Positions 29,543-37,173 of a DNA stretch of 64,000 bases are shown here, in pieces (positions within the stretch are counted from its first letter, which is position 1; each line of letters opens with the position of its first letter). Origin of the DNA: Nocardioides sp. InS609-2 (lineage in GTDB: Bacteria; Actinomycetota; Actinomycetes; Propionibacteriales; Nocardioidaceae); NCBI RefSeq assembly GCF_023208195.1, contig NZ_CP060034.1, positions 1,984,001 to 2,048,000 on the forward strand. The letters are read 5' to 3'. The notes beneath the pieces were generated by a model. It saw nothing but the letters and a program-made list of their open reading frames with translations. It did no database searches and had not been told where the DNA came from. Made by a program: the position numbers and the translations under genes.

Positions 29543-29839
29543 TCAGCGGCGCGTCACCTCGGCCAGGGCAGGCCGCACGTCAGCGAGGTAGACGAAGGCC
29601 GCGATGGTGAACGCCAGCGAGATCAGGCTGATCGGCGACGAGCTCAGCATGATCAGCTGGGCGGCGAAGCCGACCGCGAGCAGGATCGACCAGCCGGGCT
29701 TCGTGAGCTTGCCGGCGGCCTCATAGGCCGGGCCGCTGAACGTGAGGGCGCTGATCAGGGCAAACCCCTTCACCGCCAGCATCACCAGCAGTACGACGAG
29801 ATACACCCAGCCCTCGAGCTCGAACACAGTCACGCCCAC
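29543..29839 (-). CDS. DUF2516 small membrane protein
   Basis: 98 residues with three hydrophobic helices (VYLVVLLVMLAVKGFALISAL, WSILLAVGFAAQLIML, ISLISLAFTIAAFVYLADV). The pattern and the closing DVRPAL match DUF2516 of Actinobacteria. In Mycobacterium tuberculosis the corresponding gene (Rv0476) follows hbhA and an XRE regulator, the same order as here. Role unknown. About 165 bases holding a palindromic repeat and a terminator separate it from the HbhA-like gene. Confidence 0.82.
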   Translation of the reverse strand: MGVTVFELEGWVYLVVLLVMLAVKGFALISALTFSGPAYEAAGKLTKPGWSILLAVGFAAQLIMLSSSPISLISLAFTIAAFVYLADVRPALAEVTRR

Positions 29840-29861
29840 AGCCTACGCGGCTGGCCCCGGT

Positions 29862-29902
29862 GGTCGAGTGCCCGCGAGGAACGGAGCGGGTGCATCGAGA
29901 CC
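29862..29902. repeat. Dispersed palindromic repeat, intergenic copy
   Basis: 41 bases with ends GGTCGAGT and TCGAGACC and an inner imperfect hairpin (TGCCCGC…GCGGGTGCA). It is the same length and has the same ends as the copy inside the APS kinase-phosphatase gene at 33264-33304. It lies between the DUF2516 and HbhA-like genes and resembles the REP-like sequences of other actinobacteria. Confidence 0.75.
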
Positions 29903-29917
29903 CTCTCGCATGCGAAA

Positions 29918-29957
29918 GGCGCAGACCCCCGGACCACATACGACCGGGGTCTGCGCC
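29918..29957 (-). terminator. Terminator after the HbhA-like gene
   Basis: Arms 29918-29932 and 29944-29957 pair over 14 bases (GGCGCAGACCCC with GGGGTCTGCGCC and more) with one bulged C and an 11-base loop. It sits about 50 bases after the HbhA-like stop on the minus strand. No U-tract follows, as is common in high-GC actinobacteria. Confidence 0.7.
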
Positions 29958-30004
29958 TCACGCAGGATTCAGAACAGCGCGAGCTGCCCGTCGTCTGAGT
30001 CTCT

Positions 30005-30541
30005 TCAGTCGCCGACCTTCTGGGCGGCGTCCACGAGGGCGTCGACAGCGTTGGTCGCGGTCTTCGTCGCGGCGGTCGCGGTGGCCTTGGCCGACGACTT
30101 GGTCGCGGTGGCCTTCTTCTTGGTGGCCGGGGTGACCTTCTTGGCCGACGCCTTGCGGGCGGCGGCGGTCTTGGCGGCCTGGGTCTTCGTGCTCTTGGCC
30201 TTGGCCACCGTGGTCTTGGCGGACGTGGTGGTCGCGACGGTCGACTCCTGCTTGCGGATCCGGCCGACGAGGCTCTGGCCACGCGAGACGAGGTCGCCGT
30301 ACGCCGCGGTGTTGTCGTTGAGCAGCTCGGCGACGCGGGCCTCGATCGCCTTGCGACGGGCGGTCACGACGGTGACGGCCTGATCGCGCAGGGTCTTGGG
30401 GTCGAGGTCGATCTGGGTGACCGACTTCTGGGCGGTCGCGACGAAGTCGCGGACGACCTCGACGGCGAGGTCGTTGGCGCCGACACCGGCGTAGAACGCG
30501 CGGGTCGCTTCGGTCTTGACGTCGAACGTGGCCTTGGCCAT
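30005..30541 (-). CDS. HbhA-like Lys/Ala-rich protein
   Basis: 178 residues. The N-terminal half is a helical, coiled-coil-like segment (from EATRAFYAGVGANDLAVE through IEARVAELLNDN). The C-terminal half is a low-complexity tail rich in Lys, Ala and Thr (such as KKVTPATKKKATATKSSAK), the layout of heparin-binding haemagglutinin and histone-like proteins. In mycobacteria HbhA is a surface adhesin; in a non-pathogen the basic tail may bind polysaccharide, teichoic polymers or DNA. It is flanked by an XRE regulator and a DUF2516 gene in the mycobacterial order. There is no signal peptide. Confidence 0.75.
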   Translation of the reverse strand: MAKATFDVKTEATRAFYAGVGANDLAVEVVRDFVATAQKSVTQIDLDPKTLRDQAVTVVTARRKAIEARVAELLNDNTAAYGDLVSRGQSLVGRIRKQESTVATTTSAKTTVAKAKSTKTQAAKTAAARKASAKKVTPATKKKATATKSSAKATATAATKTATNAVDALVDAAQKVGD

Positions 30542-30565
30542 GGGGTTCTCCTCTGGGTTGGGTGA

Positions 30566-30964
30566 TCAGCTGTCGTCGTCGGCGGTGCGTCCGGCGGCCC
30601 GGTTGAGAGCGAGGAACGACGCGTGGACGTCGAGCAGGGACTGCTTCTGGCGCTCGGTGAGCCCGGCGTCGCCGAGGATCGCGAGCTCCACCGCAGCGGC
30701 TCCCTCACGCGGGGGGTTGTCCTCGGGGCTGACGATGCCGGCCCGGACGTAGAGCTGTTCGGCGGAGATGCGCAGTGCCTTGGCGATCTGCTGCAGCACC
30801 TCGGCGGAGGGCCTGCGCAGGCCCCGCTCGATCTGGCTCAGGTAGGGGTTGGACACGCCGGCGAGATCGGCGAGCTGCCGCAGGGAGAGGCGCGCCTTGA
30901 CGCGCTGCTCCTTGAGGTAGTCGCCGAGGTCCTCGACCGACTTGCCGACCTTGCCCTTTGCCAT
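30566..30964 (-). CDS. XRE-family helix-turn-helix regulator
   Basis: 132 residues. The N-terminal HTH reads VKARLSLRQLADLAGVSNPYLSQIERG, followed by RRPSAEVLQQIAKALRISAEQLY. The C-terminal third (AAVELAILGDAGLTERQKQSLLDVHASFLAL) is helical and probably forms the dimer or sensor part. It corresponds to Rv0474 of M. tuberculosis, upstream of hbhA. A perfect 10-bp palindrome lies 20 bases before its ATG and is a candidate autoregulatory operator. The HbhA-like gene follows after 24 bases, so the two are probably cotranscribed. Confidence 0.9.
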   Translation of the reverse strand: MAKGKVGKSVEDLGDYLKEQRVKARLSLRQLADLAGVSNPYLSQIERGLRRPSAEVLQQIAKALRISAEQLYVRAGIVSPEDNPPREGAAAVELAILGDAGLTERQKQSLLDVHASFLALNRAAGRTADDDS

Positions 30965-30983
30965 GCCCCCATCGTGCTAACTC

Positions 30984-30993
30984 TTGCTAGCAA
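30984..30993. promoter_or_regulatory. Palindrome upstream of the XRE regulator, candidate operator
   Basis: TTGCTAGCAA is a perfect 10-bp palindrome in a short AT-rich stretch, 20 bases before the start of the XRE gene. The position is where a repressor could cover the promoter. A related half-like sequence (TGAGCAAG) lies 10 bases further upstream. Autoregulation is inferred from position only. Confidence 0.4.
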
Positions 30994-31026
30994 AATGCAA
31001 ACTGAGCAAGCGTGAAGCGAGTCACA

Positions 31027-32001
31027 TCAGAAGCTGGCGCGGATCTCGCCGACCGGCAGCCCGCCGCCGAGCAGCGTCACCTGACCCGTCCGGCGTACGG
31101 CGTCGGCGTCGACGCCCGCGTCCTCGAGCACGCCGCTGCGGGCCAGCATCTCGGCCATCAGCACGGGCCGCACCCGAGGGGCGCCGTCGTCGGTCTTGAG
31201 CGCGAACGCCCGCCCGTCGGGCAGCCCCACGGCGTAGCAGGACTCCGCGCCGGCCTTGCCGATCGCGCCCGGGATCGCGGTGAGGAGGACGAGCTCGTCG
31301 CGCGTGCTCCCTGAGACGTACGCCGGGTGCGTGCGGATCGCGTCGGCGACCCGACGTTCGTCGCCCGACTCGGCAATGGCCAGTGCCCGGAACGCCCGCG
31401 CCAGCCCGGTCAGCGAGGCCGAGAGCAAAGGCGCACCGCACCCGTCGACCGCCACCGTGGTGACGTCCTCGCCGGTGAGCTCGGCGAACGTGTGCACCGC
31501 CGCCTGCTGCAGCGGGTGCCCGGGGTCGCGGTACGTCTTGGTGTCCCAGCCGTTGATGGCGCAGGTCGCGAGCATCGAGGCGTGCTTGCCGGAGCAGTTC
31601 ATCAGGATCGGCGATTTCGACCCACCGGCCCGGATCACGGCCTCACGGGCGTCGTCGTCGAGCGGGAAGTCGGGCGGCGTCTGCAGCGCCGACTCGTCGA
31701 GGCCGGCGCAGGCAAGGATGCGGCGTACGCCCTCGATGTGGAACGGCTCCCCTGAGTGGGACGCGCAGGTCAGCGCGAGCAGGTCGGGCGGCAGGTCGAG
31801 GCCGAGCCGGACCATCGCCAGCGCCTGCAGCGGCTTGTTGCACGAGCGCGGGAGGATCGGGGTCGCGACCTCACCCACCGACCAGGCGACCTCGCCGGCC
31901 GCGTCGAGCGCGACCAGCGACCCGTAGTGGTGGCCCTCGACGAACCCGGAGCGGACGATCTCGGCGACGACGGGCGCCGAGGCAGAAGCGACAGCAGACA
32001 T
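31027..32001 (-). CDS. Asparaginase (L-asparaginase II family)
   Basis: 324 residues of the asparaginase family typified by Rhizobium AnsA, which differs from the E. coli AnsA/AnsB fold. Clear motifs are EGHHYGSLVALDAAGEV near the start, PRSCNKPLQALAMV, LALTCASHSGEP and the NCSGKHASML segment carrying the conserved Ser/Lys, with VDGCGAPLLS later. It hydrolyses asparagine to aspartate and ammonia, probably in the cytoplasm as no signal is seen. The ATG at 32001 was chosen; the frame upstream is not conserved. It is divergent from the APS kinase fusion, with only 32 bases between starts. Confidence 0.88.
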   Translation of the reverse strand: MSAVASASAPVVAEIVRSGFVEGHHYGSLVALDAAGEVAWSVGEVATPILPRSCNKPLQALAMVRLGLDLPPDLLALTCASHSGEPFHIEGVRRILACAGLDESALQTPPDFPLDDDAREAVIRAGGSKSPILMNCSGKHASMLATCAINGWDTKTYRDPGHPLQQAAVHTFAELTGEDVTTVAVDGCGAPLLSASLTGLARAFRALAIAESGDERRVADAIRTHPAYVSGSTRDELVLLTAIPGAIGKAGAESCYAVGLPDGRAFALKTDDGAPRVRPVLMAEMLARSGVLEDAGVDADAVRRTGQVTLLGGGLPVGEIRASF

Positions 32002-32033
32002 GGAGGGCAGGCTATCGACCGCCGAGTGGCAGG

Positions 32034-33821
32034 ATGACGCCCGTGTCATCCTCCCCCGCGCCGACCCAGTCGGTTCCCCAGCACTGCCCCACCCAGACGG
32101 AGCTCGACGACCTCGAGCTGCTGACGTCGGGTGCGCTGGCGCCGACCAACGCCTTCAACGAATGGGGCAGCCCGGTCACTCTGACCCTGCCCGACGAGCT
32201 GGCCGGCGCAGACATCGTCGAGCTGATCGACCCCGAAGGCCTGCCGCTGGCCCGGGTGAACCCGGCCACCGGCGCGGTCGAGCCGCTCACGCCCGCCCAG
32301 CACGGCCCCTTCCGCCGCCTCCACCTCTCCCCCGACCAGGTGCGCGAGCTCCACACCGGCGCCACCTTCGTGCCGGTCGACGACGCGCTCACCACCGGCC
32401 AGCTCGACGACCTCGCGGAGCTCGACCGCGTCGTACTCCTCACGTACGCCGGCCACGGCACGTCCGCGCTCTCGCCGGTGGGTCTCGTCCGAGCCACCCT
32501 GGCCGCCGCCAGCCGCCTGCGCGACGCCCACGTGGTCGTCGTACCCCTGGCTTCGCACGGGGAGGCCTCTGCCGACCACGCGCTGGGAGTGCGCGTGGCT
32601 GACAACTACGCCTCGGGCGACCCGGTGCACGCGCTGCACGAGCCGCACGAAGCCGACAGCTGGCCCGGCGACATCGCCGAGGTCGTGGCCCACGACCAGC
32701 CCGAGCCCGGCGAGCAGGGGCTTGTCGTCTTCTTCACCGGCCTCTCCGGCAGCGGCAAGTCGACCCTCGCGCAGGCCCTGATGGATCGCATCCTCGAGCA
32801 GGGCGAGCGCACTGTGACGAGCCTCGACGGCGACGTCGTACGCCGCAACCTCTCGGCCGGGCTGACGTTCTCGAAGGCCGACCGCGAAACCAACATCCGC
32901 CGCATCGGCTGGGTGGCGGCCGAGATCTCCCGGCACGGTGGGGTCGCCGTGTGCAGCCCGATCGCGCCGTACGACGAGACGCGACGCCAGGTCGAGGAGA
33001 TGGTCGGGGAGGCCGGCGGCGCGTTCTTCCTCGTGCACGTGGCCACGCCGCTCGAGGAGTGCGAACGCCGAGACCGCAAGGGCCTCTACGCCAAGGCACG
33101 TGCCGGCGAGATCCCCGAGTTCACCGGCATCTCCTCGCCCTACGAGGAGCCCGACAACGCGGCGGTTCGGGTCGACACCACCGGCCGCACCATCGAGGCT
33201 GCCCTGGGCGACGTACTCGCGGAGTTGCGGGAGAGCGGGCACCTCTCACTGGCCAGCGTCGCTGGTCGAGTAGCCGGCGAGGGCCGGGCCGGCGTGTCGA
33301 GACCACTCAAGGTCCTCTTCGTCTGCACCGCCAACATCTGCCGCTCGGCGTTCATGGAGGTGACCGCCCGCCATCTGGTCGGCGACCGCGACGACATCGA
33401 GTTCTCCAGCGCCGGGACCCGCGGATTCACCGACAAGCCCCTCGATGCCGACATGGCCGGCGCCCTGACGACCGGCGCGGACCACGCCGGCTTCACGAGC
33501 CGCCCGGTCACCCGCCAGCTGGTCGACGAGGCCGATGTGATCCTGACCGCCGAGTCCAGCCACCGCGCCGACCTGATCGAGGATCACCCGGCCGCGTTCC
33601 GCAAGATCTTCACGCTCGCCCAGTTCGCCGAGGCCGCCAGCACCAGCAACCGGCATGGGCGGGCACTGATCGCCGACATCGGCACCCAACGGGCCGCGGC
33701 AAAGCCCGAGCACGACATCAGCGATCCCTACCGGCGTGGCCCACAGGCTGCGGCAGACTGCGGCCAGCGCATCTCGTCGTTGCTCGATGCCGTGATCCCC
33801 GCCCTGACCGAGGAGGCCTGA
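32034..33821 (+). CDS. Three-part fusion: degenerate ATP-sulfurylase-like domain, APS kinase, LMW tyrosine phosphatase
   Basis: 595 residues. Residues 20-200 resemble the ATP-sulfurylase PUA-like domain (ELDDLELLTSGALAP) but lack the HxGH catalytic motif. Residues 228-405 are an intact APS kinase: P-loop GLSGSGKST (236-244), LDGDVVRRNL, SKADRETNIRRIGWVA and KGLYAKARAGEI. Residues 425-595 are a low-molecular-weight protein tyrosine phosphatase: CTANICRS with Cys431 and Arg437, and general acid Asp564 in DPY. The linker at about 411-424 is encoded by a dispersed palindromic repeat. It heads the operon with TauE, cysD and cysN. APS kinase makes PAPS; the phosphatase substrate is unknown. Confidence 0.9.
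   Translation: MTPVSSSPAPTQSVPQHCPTQTELDDLELLTSGALAPTNAFNEWGSPVTLTLPDELAGADIVELIDPEGLPLARVNPATGAVEPLTPAQHGPFRRLHLSPDQVRELHTGATFVPVDDALTTGQLDDLAELDRVVLLTYAGHGTSALSPVGLVRATLAAASRLRDAHVVVVPLASHGEASADHALGVRVADNYASGDPVHALHEPHEADSWPGDIAEVVAHDQPEPGEQGLVVFFTGLSGSGKSTLAQALMDRILEQGERTVTSLDGDVVRRNLSAGLTFSKADRETNIRRIGWVAAEISRHGGVAVCSPIAPYDETRRQVEEMVGEAGGAFFLVHVATPLEECERRDRKGLYAKARAGEIPEFTGISSPYEEPDNAAVRVDTTGRTIEAALGDVLAELRESGHLSLASVAGRVAGEGRAGVSRPLKVLFVCTANICRSAFMEVTARHLVGDRDDIEFSSAGTRGFTDKPLDADMAGALTTGADHAGFTSRPVTRQLVDEADVILTAESSHRADLIEDHPAAFRKIFTLAQFAEAASTSNRHGRALIADIGTQRAAAKPEHDISDPYRRGPQAAADCGQRISSLLDAVIPALTEEA
33264..33304. repeat. Dispersed palindromic repeat at the APS kinase-phosphatase junction
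   Basis: 41 bases with ends GGTCGAGT and TCGAGACC and an inner GCCGGC…GCCGGC hairpin. It is equal in length to the intergenic copy at 29862-29902. It is read in frame as the linker between kinase and phosphatase domains. Another reading frame contains TAG, so the frame of insertion matters. Confidence 0.8.
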
Positions 33822-34831
33822 TGGACTGGCTGACCACGACCTTCCTGTCGATCCTGGCCGCGGGCTTCTTCGTCGGCACAGTCGTCGGGCTCACCGGCAT
33901 GGGCGGCGGCGCGCTGATGACGCCGGCGCTGATCTTCCTCGGCGTGGGCGACGCGGCGACGGTGGTCACGGCCGACCTCACCGCGGCGGCGATCTACAAG
34001 ACCGGTGGCGCGATCGTGCACAAGCGCGAGGGTTCGCCCAACATGGCGCTGGCCAAGTGGCTGATCCTCGGCTCGGTGCCGATGGCCCTGCTGGGTCCGC
34101 ACCTCATCTCCTGGCTGGCCGACCCCGGCGACCTCGACAAGGTGCTCAAGCTCTGCATCGGCTTCGCGCTGCTGATGGCGGCGCTCACCTACGCCCTGCG
34201 CCTCTACGTCAACCTGCTCCGCGTGCGCGGCGGCGGGGGCGGGGGCGACGAGCACCCGAAGGTGCGGCCGATCCCGACCCTGCTCGTCGGCGCGCTCGGC
34301 GGCCTGCTCGTGGGCGTGACCAGCGTCGGCTCGGGCTCGGTCATCATGATCGCGCTGCTGATGCTCTACCCGGGCCTCTCCGCGGTGAAGCTGGTCGGCA
34401 CCGACCTGGTGCAGGCCGTGCCGCTGGTGATGGCGGCCGCGATCTCCAACATCGCCCTGCACGGCCTCGACTGGACCGTGACGATCCCGCTGGTCATCGG
34501 CTCCGTGCCCGGCACGATCCTGGGCTCCCTGATCGCGCCGCGCGTGCCGCAGTCGTTCATCCGGCGCGGCATCGTCGTCGTACTCACCATGTCCGGCGTA
34601 GCCCTGCTCGACAAGGCCGGCTGGCCGCCGCTCGGCGCGGGCGAGGACGACACCCACCCCATCCTCATCGCCGGCGTCGGCCTGGCCACGCTGGTGCTGG
34701 TGCCGCTGGTCTGGGGCCTGATCCGGCGTACGACGGGGCTCCCGATGTTCGGATCCCCGACCGTGGCCGAGCTGGAGGATCCGTCCTACCGGCCGGGACT
34801 GATCGGCATGAGGAAGACCGACGACACCTGA
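33821..34831 (+). CDS. TauE/SafE-family sulfite/organosulfonate exporter
   Basis: 336 residues with eight or more hydrophobic segments. The opening helix with GFFVGTVVGLTGMGGGALMTPALIF and the repeat-related VGALGGLLVGVTSVGSGSVIMIALL are the paired TauE/SafE signatures. The family exports sulfite, sulfoacetate or related anions, or imports sulfate-like anions in some cases. Its ATG shares one base with the stop of the APS kinase fusion and cysD follows after 84 bases, so it belongs to the sulfate activation operon and may move sulfite or sulfate. Confidence 0.9.
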   Translation: MDWLTTTFLSILAAGFFVGTVVGLTGMGGGALMTPALIFLGVGDAATVVTADLTAAAIYKTGGAIVHKREGSPNMALAKWLILGSVPMALLGPHLISWLADPGDLDKVLKLCIGFALLMAALTYALRLYVNLLRVRGGGGGGDEHPKVRPIPTLLVGALGGLLVGVTSVGSGSVIMIALLMLYPGLSAVKLVGTDLVQAVPLVMAAAISNIALHGLDWTVTIPLVIGSVPGTILGSLIAPRVPQSFIRRGIVVVLTMSGVALLDKAGWPPLGAGEDDTHPILIAGVGLATLVLVPLVWGLIRRTTGLPMFGSPTVAELEDPSYRPGLIGMRKTDDT

Positions 34832-34915
34832 CCACCGAAAGCGCCGGTTCTCGCCTCGCCCCTCCCCACGGATAGCATGGCCGTTGCCATTCCGACGAGA
34901 GGTCCCCCGTCAGTC

Positions 34916-35830
34916 ATGACACAAACGCATGCCGACTACCAGCTGAGTCAGCTCGACCAGCTCGAGGCGGAGTCGATCCACATCTTCCGTGAGGTCGCTG
35001 CAGAGTTCGAGAAGCCCGTCCTGATGTTCTCCGGAGGCAAGGACTCCATCGTCATGCTCCGCCTGGCGGAGAAGGCGTTCTACCCGGCGAAGATCCCGTT
35101 CCCGGTGCTCCAGGTCGACAACGGCTTCGACTTCCCCGAGGTGCTGTCGTGTCGTGACTCGTGGGTCAACCGCCTCGGCGTACGCCTCGTGGTCGCCTCG
35201 GTCGACGACGACATCTTGAGCGGCGTCATCGTCGACGACGGCAAGACCAGCCGCAACCGGATGCAGATCGGCAGCCTCCTCAACGCCATCGAGGTCGAGG
35301 GCTTCACCGCCGCCTTCGGTGGTGGCCGCCGCGACGAGGAGAAGGCCCGCGCCAAGGAGCGCGTCTACTCCCACCGCGACGAGTTCGGCCAGTGGGACCC
35401 CAAGATGCAGCGCCCCGAGGTGTGGAGCCTCTACAACGGCCGCATCCACGAGGGCGAGCACATGCGGATCTTCCCGCTGTCCAACTGGACCGAGCTCGAC
35501 ATCTGGCACTACATCGACCGTGAGCAGATCGAGATCCCCACGATCTACTTCTCCCACCAGCGCGACGTCATCGCCCGCGACGGCATGCTGCTGTCGGCCT
35601 CCGACGCCGTCCAGCCCAAGGGCAACGAGACCATCAAGAACATGACCGTGCGCTTCCGCACCGTCGGCGACATGACCCTCACCGGTTGCGTCGAGAGCGA
35701 GGCCTCGACCACCGCCGAGATCATCGACGAGGTCGCCATCGCCCGGGTCACCGAGCGCGGCGCGACCCGCGGCGACGACCGTTTCTCCGAGGCGGCCATG
35801 GAAGACCGCAAGAAGGAAGGCTACTTCTGA
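34916..35830 (+). CDS. cysD: Sulfate adenylyltransferase subunit 2 (small subunit)
   Basis: 304 residues. The N-terminal LDQLEAESIHIFREV is the standard CysD start, followed by the PP-loop FSGGKDSIVMLRLAEKAF, the RRDEEKARAKER segment and FPLSNWTELDIWHYI. With CysN it forms APS from ATP and sulfate. The ATG at 34916 gives the usual family N-terminus; an upstream ATG at 34877 would add 13 unconserved residues. Its stop overlaps the cysN ATG by one base. Confidence 0.96.
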   Translation: MTQTHADYQLSQLDQLEAESIHIFREVAAEFEKPVLMFSGGKDSIVMLRLAEKAFYPAKIPFPVLQVDNGFDFPEVLSCRDSWVNRLGVRLVVASVDDDILSGVIVDDGKTSRNRMQIGSLLNAIEVEGFTAAFGGGRRDEEKARAKERVYSHRDEFGQWDPKMQRPEVWSLYNGRIHEGEHMRIFPLSNWTELDIWHYIDREQIEIPTIYFSHQRDVIARDGMLLSASDAVQPKGNETIKNMTVRFRTVGDMTLTGCVESEASTTAEIIDEVAIARVTERGATRGDDRFSEAAMEDRKKEGYF

Positions 35831-37113
35831 TGGCTGACGACACCCTCCAGCAGATGGAGCAGATGGACCTGCTCCGCTTCGCCACCGCCGGCTCGGTCGA
35901 CGACGGCAAGTCCACCCTCATCGGGCGGCTGCTGCTCGACTCCAAGTCGATCTTCGAGGACCAGCTCGAGTCGGTCGAGTCGACCAGCCGCGACAAGGGC
36001 TACGACTACACCGACCTCGCGCTGCTCACCGACGGTCTGCGCTCCGAGCGCGAGCAGGGCATCACCATCGACGTGGCCTACCGCTACTTCGCGACGCCCC
36101 GCCGCAAGTTCATCATCGCCGACACCCCGGGCCACGTGCAGTACACCCGCAACATGGTCACCGGCGCCTCCACGGCCGACCTCGGCCTGGTGCTCGTCGA
36201 CGCCCGCCAGGGCCTGACCGAGCAGTCCCGCCGGCACGCGGTGATCCTGTCGCTGCTCCGGGTCCCGCACCTCGTGCTCGCGGTCAACAAGATGGACCTC
36301 GTCGACTTCTCGCAGGAGGTCTACGAGCGGATCCACAAGGAGTTCACGCAGTTCGCCACCAAGCTCAACATCCCCGACCTCGAGGTCATCCCGATCTCGG
36401 CGCTCCAGGGTGACAACGTGGTGAACCGCTCCGAGAACATGTCGTGGTACTCCGGCCCGACGCTCATGCACCACCTCGAGCACATCCATGTGGCCTCCGA
36501 CCGTGACCTGGTCGACGTCCGCTTCCCGGTCCAGTACGTCGTCCGGCCGAAGTCCGACGCCTACCACGACTACCGCGGCTACGCCGGCCAGGTGGCCGGT
36601 GGCGTGCTCAAGAAGGGCGACGAGGTCGTCGTACTCCCCTCGGGCATGACGTCGACGATCGAGGCCATCGACCTCTTCGACAAGGAGGTCGACGAGGCGT
36701 TCCCGCCGATGTCGGTCACCGTGCGTCTCGAGGACGACGTCGACGTGTCGCGCGGCGACATGATCGCCCGGGCCAACAACGCCCCAAAGCCGAGCCAGGA
36801 CATCGACGCGATGATCTGCTGGATGACCAACGAGCCGCTGCGTCCGCGCCAGAAGCTCGCCATCAAGCACACCACGCGTACGGCGCGCGCGATGGTCAAG
36901 GACGTCCAGTACCGCCTCGACATCAACACCCTGCACCGCGACCAGGACACCAAGGAGATCGGTCTCAACGAGATCGGTCGCATCCAGCTGCGCACCACAG
37001 TGCCGCTGCTCTGCGACCCCTACTCCAAGAACCGCACCACCGGCTCGTTCATCCTGATCGACGAGGCCACCGGGGTCACTGTCGGTGCGGGGATGATCAA
37101 CAGTGGGAATTGA
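35830..37113 (+). CDS. cysN: Sulfate adenylyltransferase subunit 1 (GTPase)
   Basis: 427 residues. EF-Tu-like GTPase with G1 GSVDDGKSTLIGRLL, the EREQGITIDVAYRYF segment, G3 DTPGHVQYTRNM and G4 NKMD, followed by two beta-barrel domains. GTP hydrolysis drives APS synthesis by CysD. It is the short form without a fused CysC domain; the APS kinase is instead supplied by the first gene of the operon. After its stop the base composition drops and the glycan island begins 60 bases later on the same strand. Confidence 0.96.
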   Translation: MADDTLQQMEQMDLLRFATAGSVDDGKSTLIGRLLLDSKSIFEDQLESVESTSRDKGYDYTDLALLTDGLRSEREQGITIDVAYRYFATPRRKFIIADTPGHVQYTRNMVTGASTADLGLVLVDARQGLTEQSRRHAVILSLLRVPHLVLAVNKMDLVDFSQEVYERIHKEFTQFATKLNIPDLEVIPISALQGDNVVNRSENMSWYSGPTLMHHLEHIHVASDRDLVDVRFPVQYVVRPKSDAYHDYRGYAGQVAGGVLKKGDEVVVLPSGMTSTIEAIDLFDKEVDEAFPPMSVTVRLEDDVDVSRGDMIARANNAPKPSQDIDAMICWMTNEPLRPRQKLAIKHTTRTARAMVKDVQYRLDINTLHRDQDTKEIGLNEIGRIQLRTTVPLLCDPYSKNRTTGSFILIDEATGVTVGAGMINSGN

Positions 37114-37173
37114 ATCGACTTGCTAGTACCAGAAGTACAAAGCTAGGCGTCAGTGCGGGAATCGAGGGGACTA

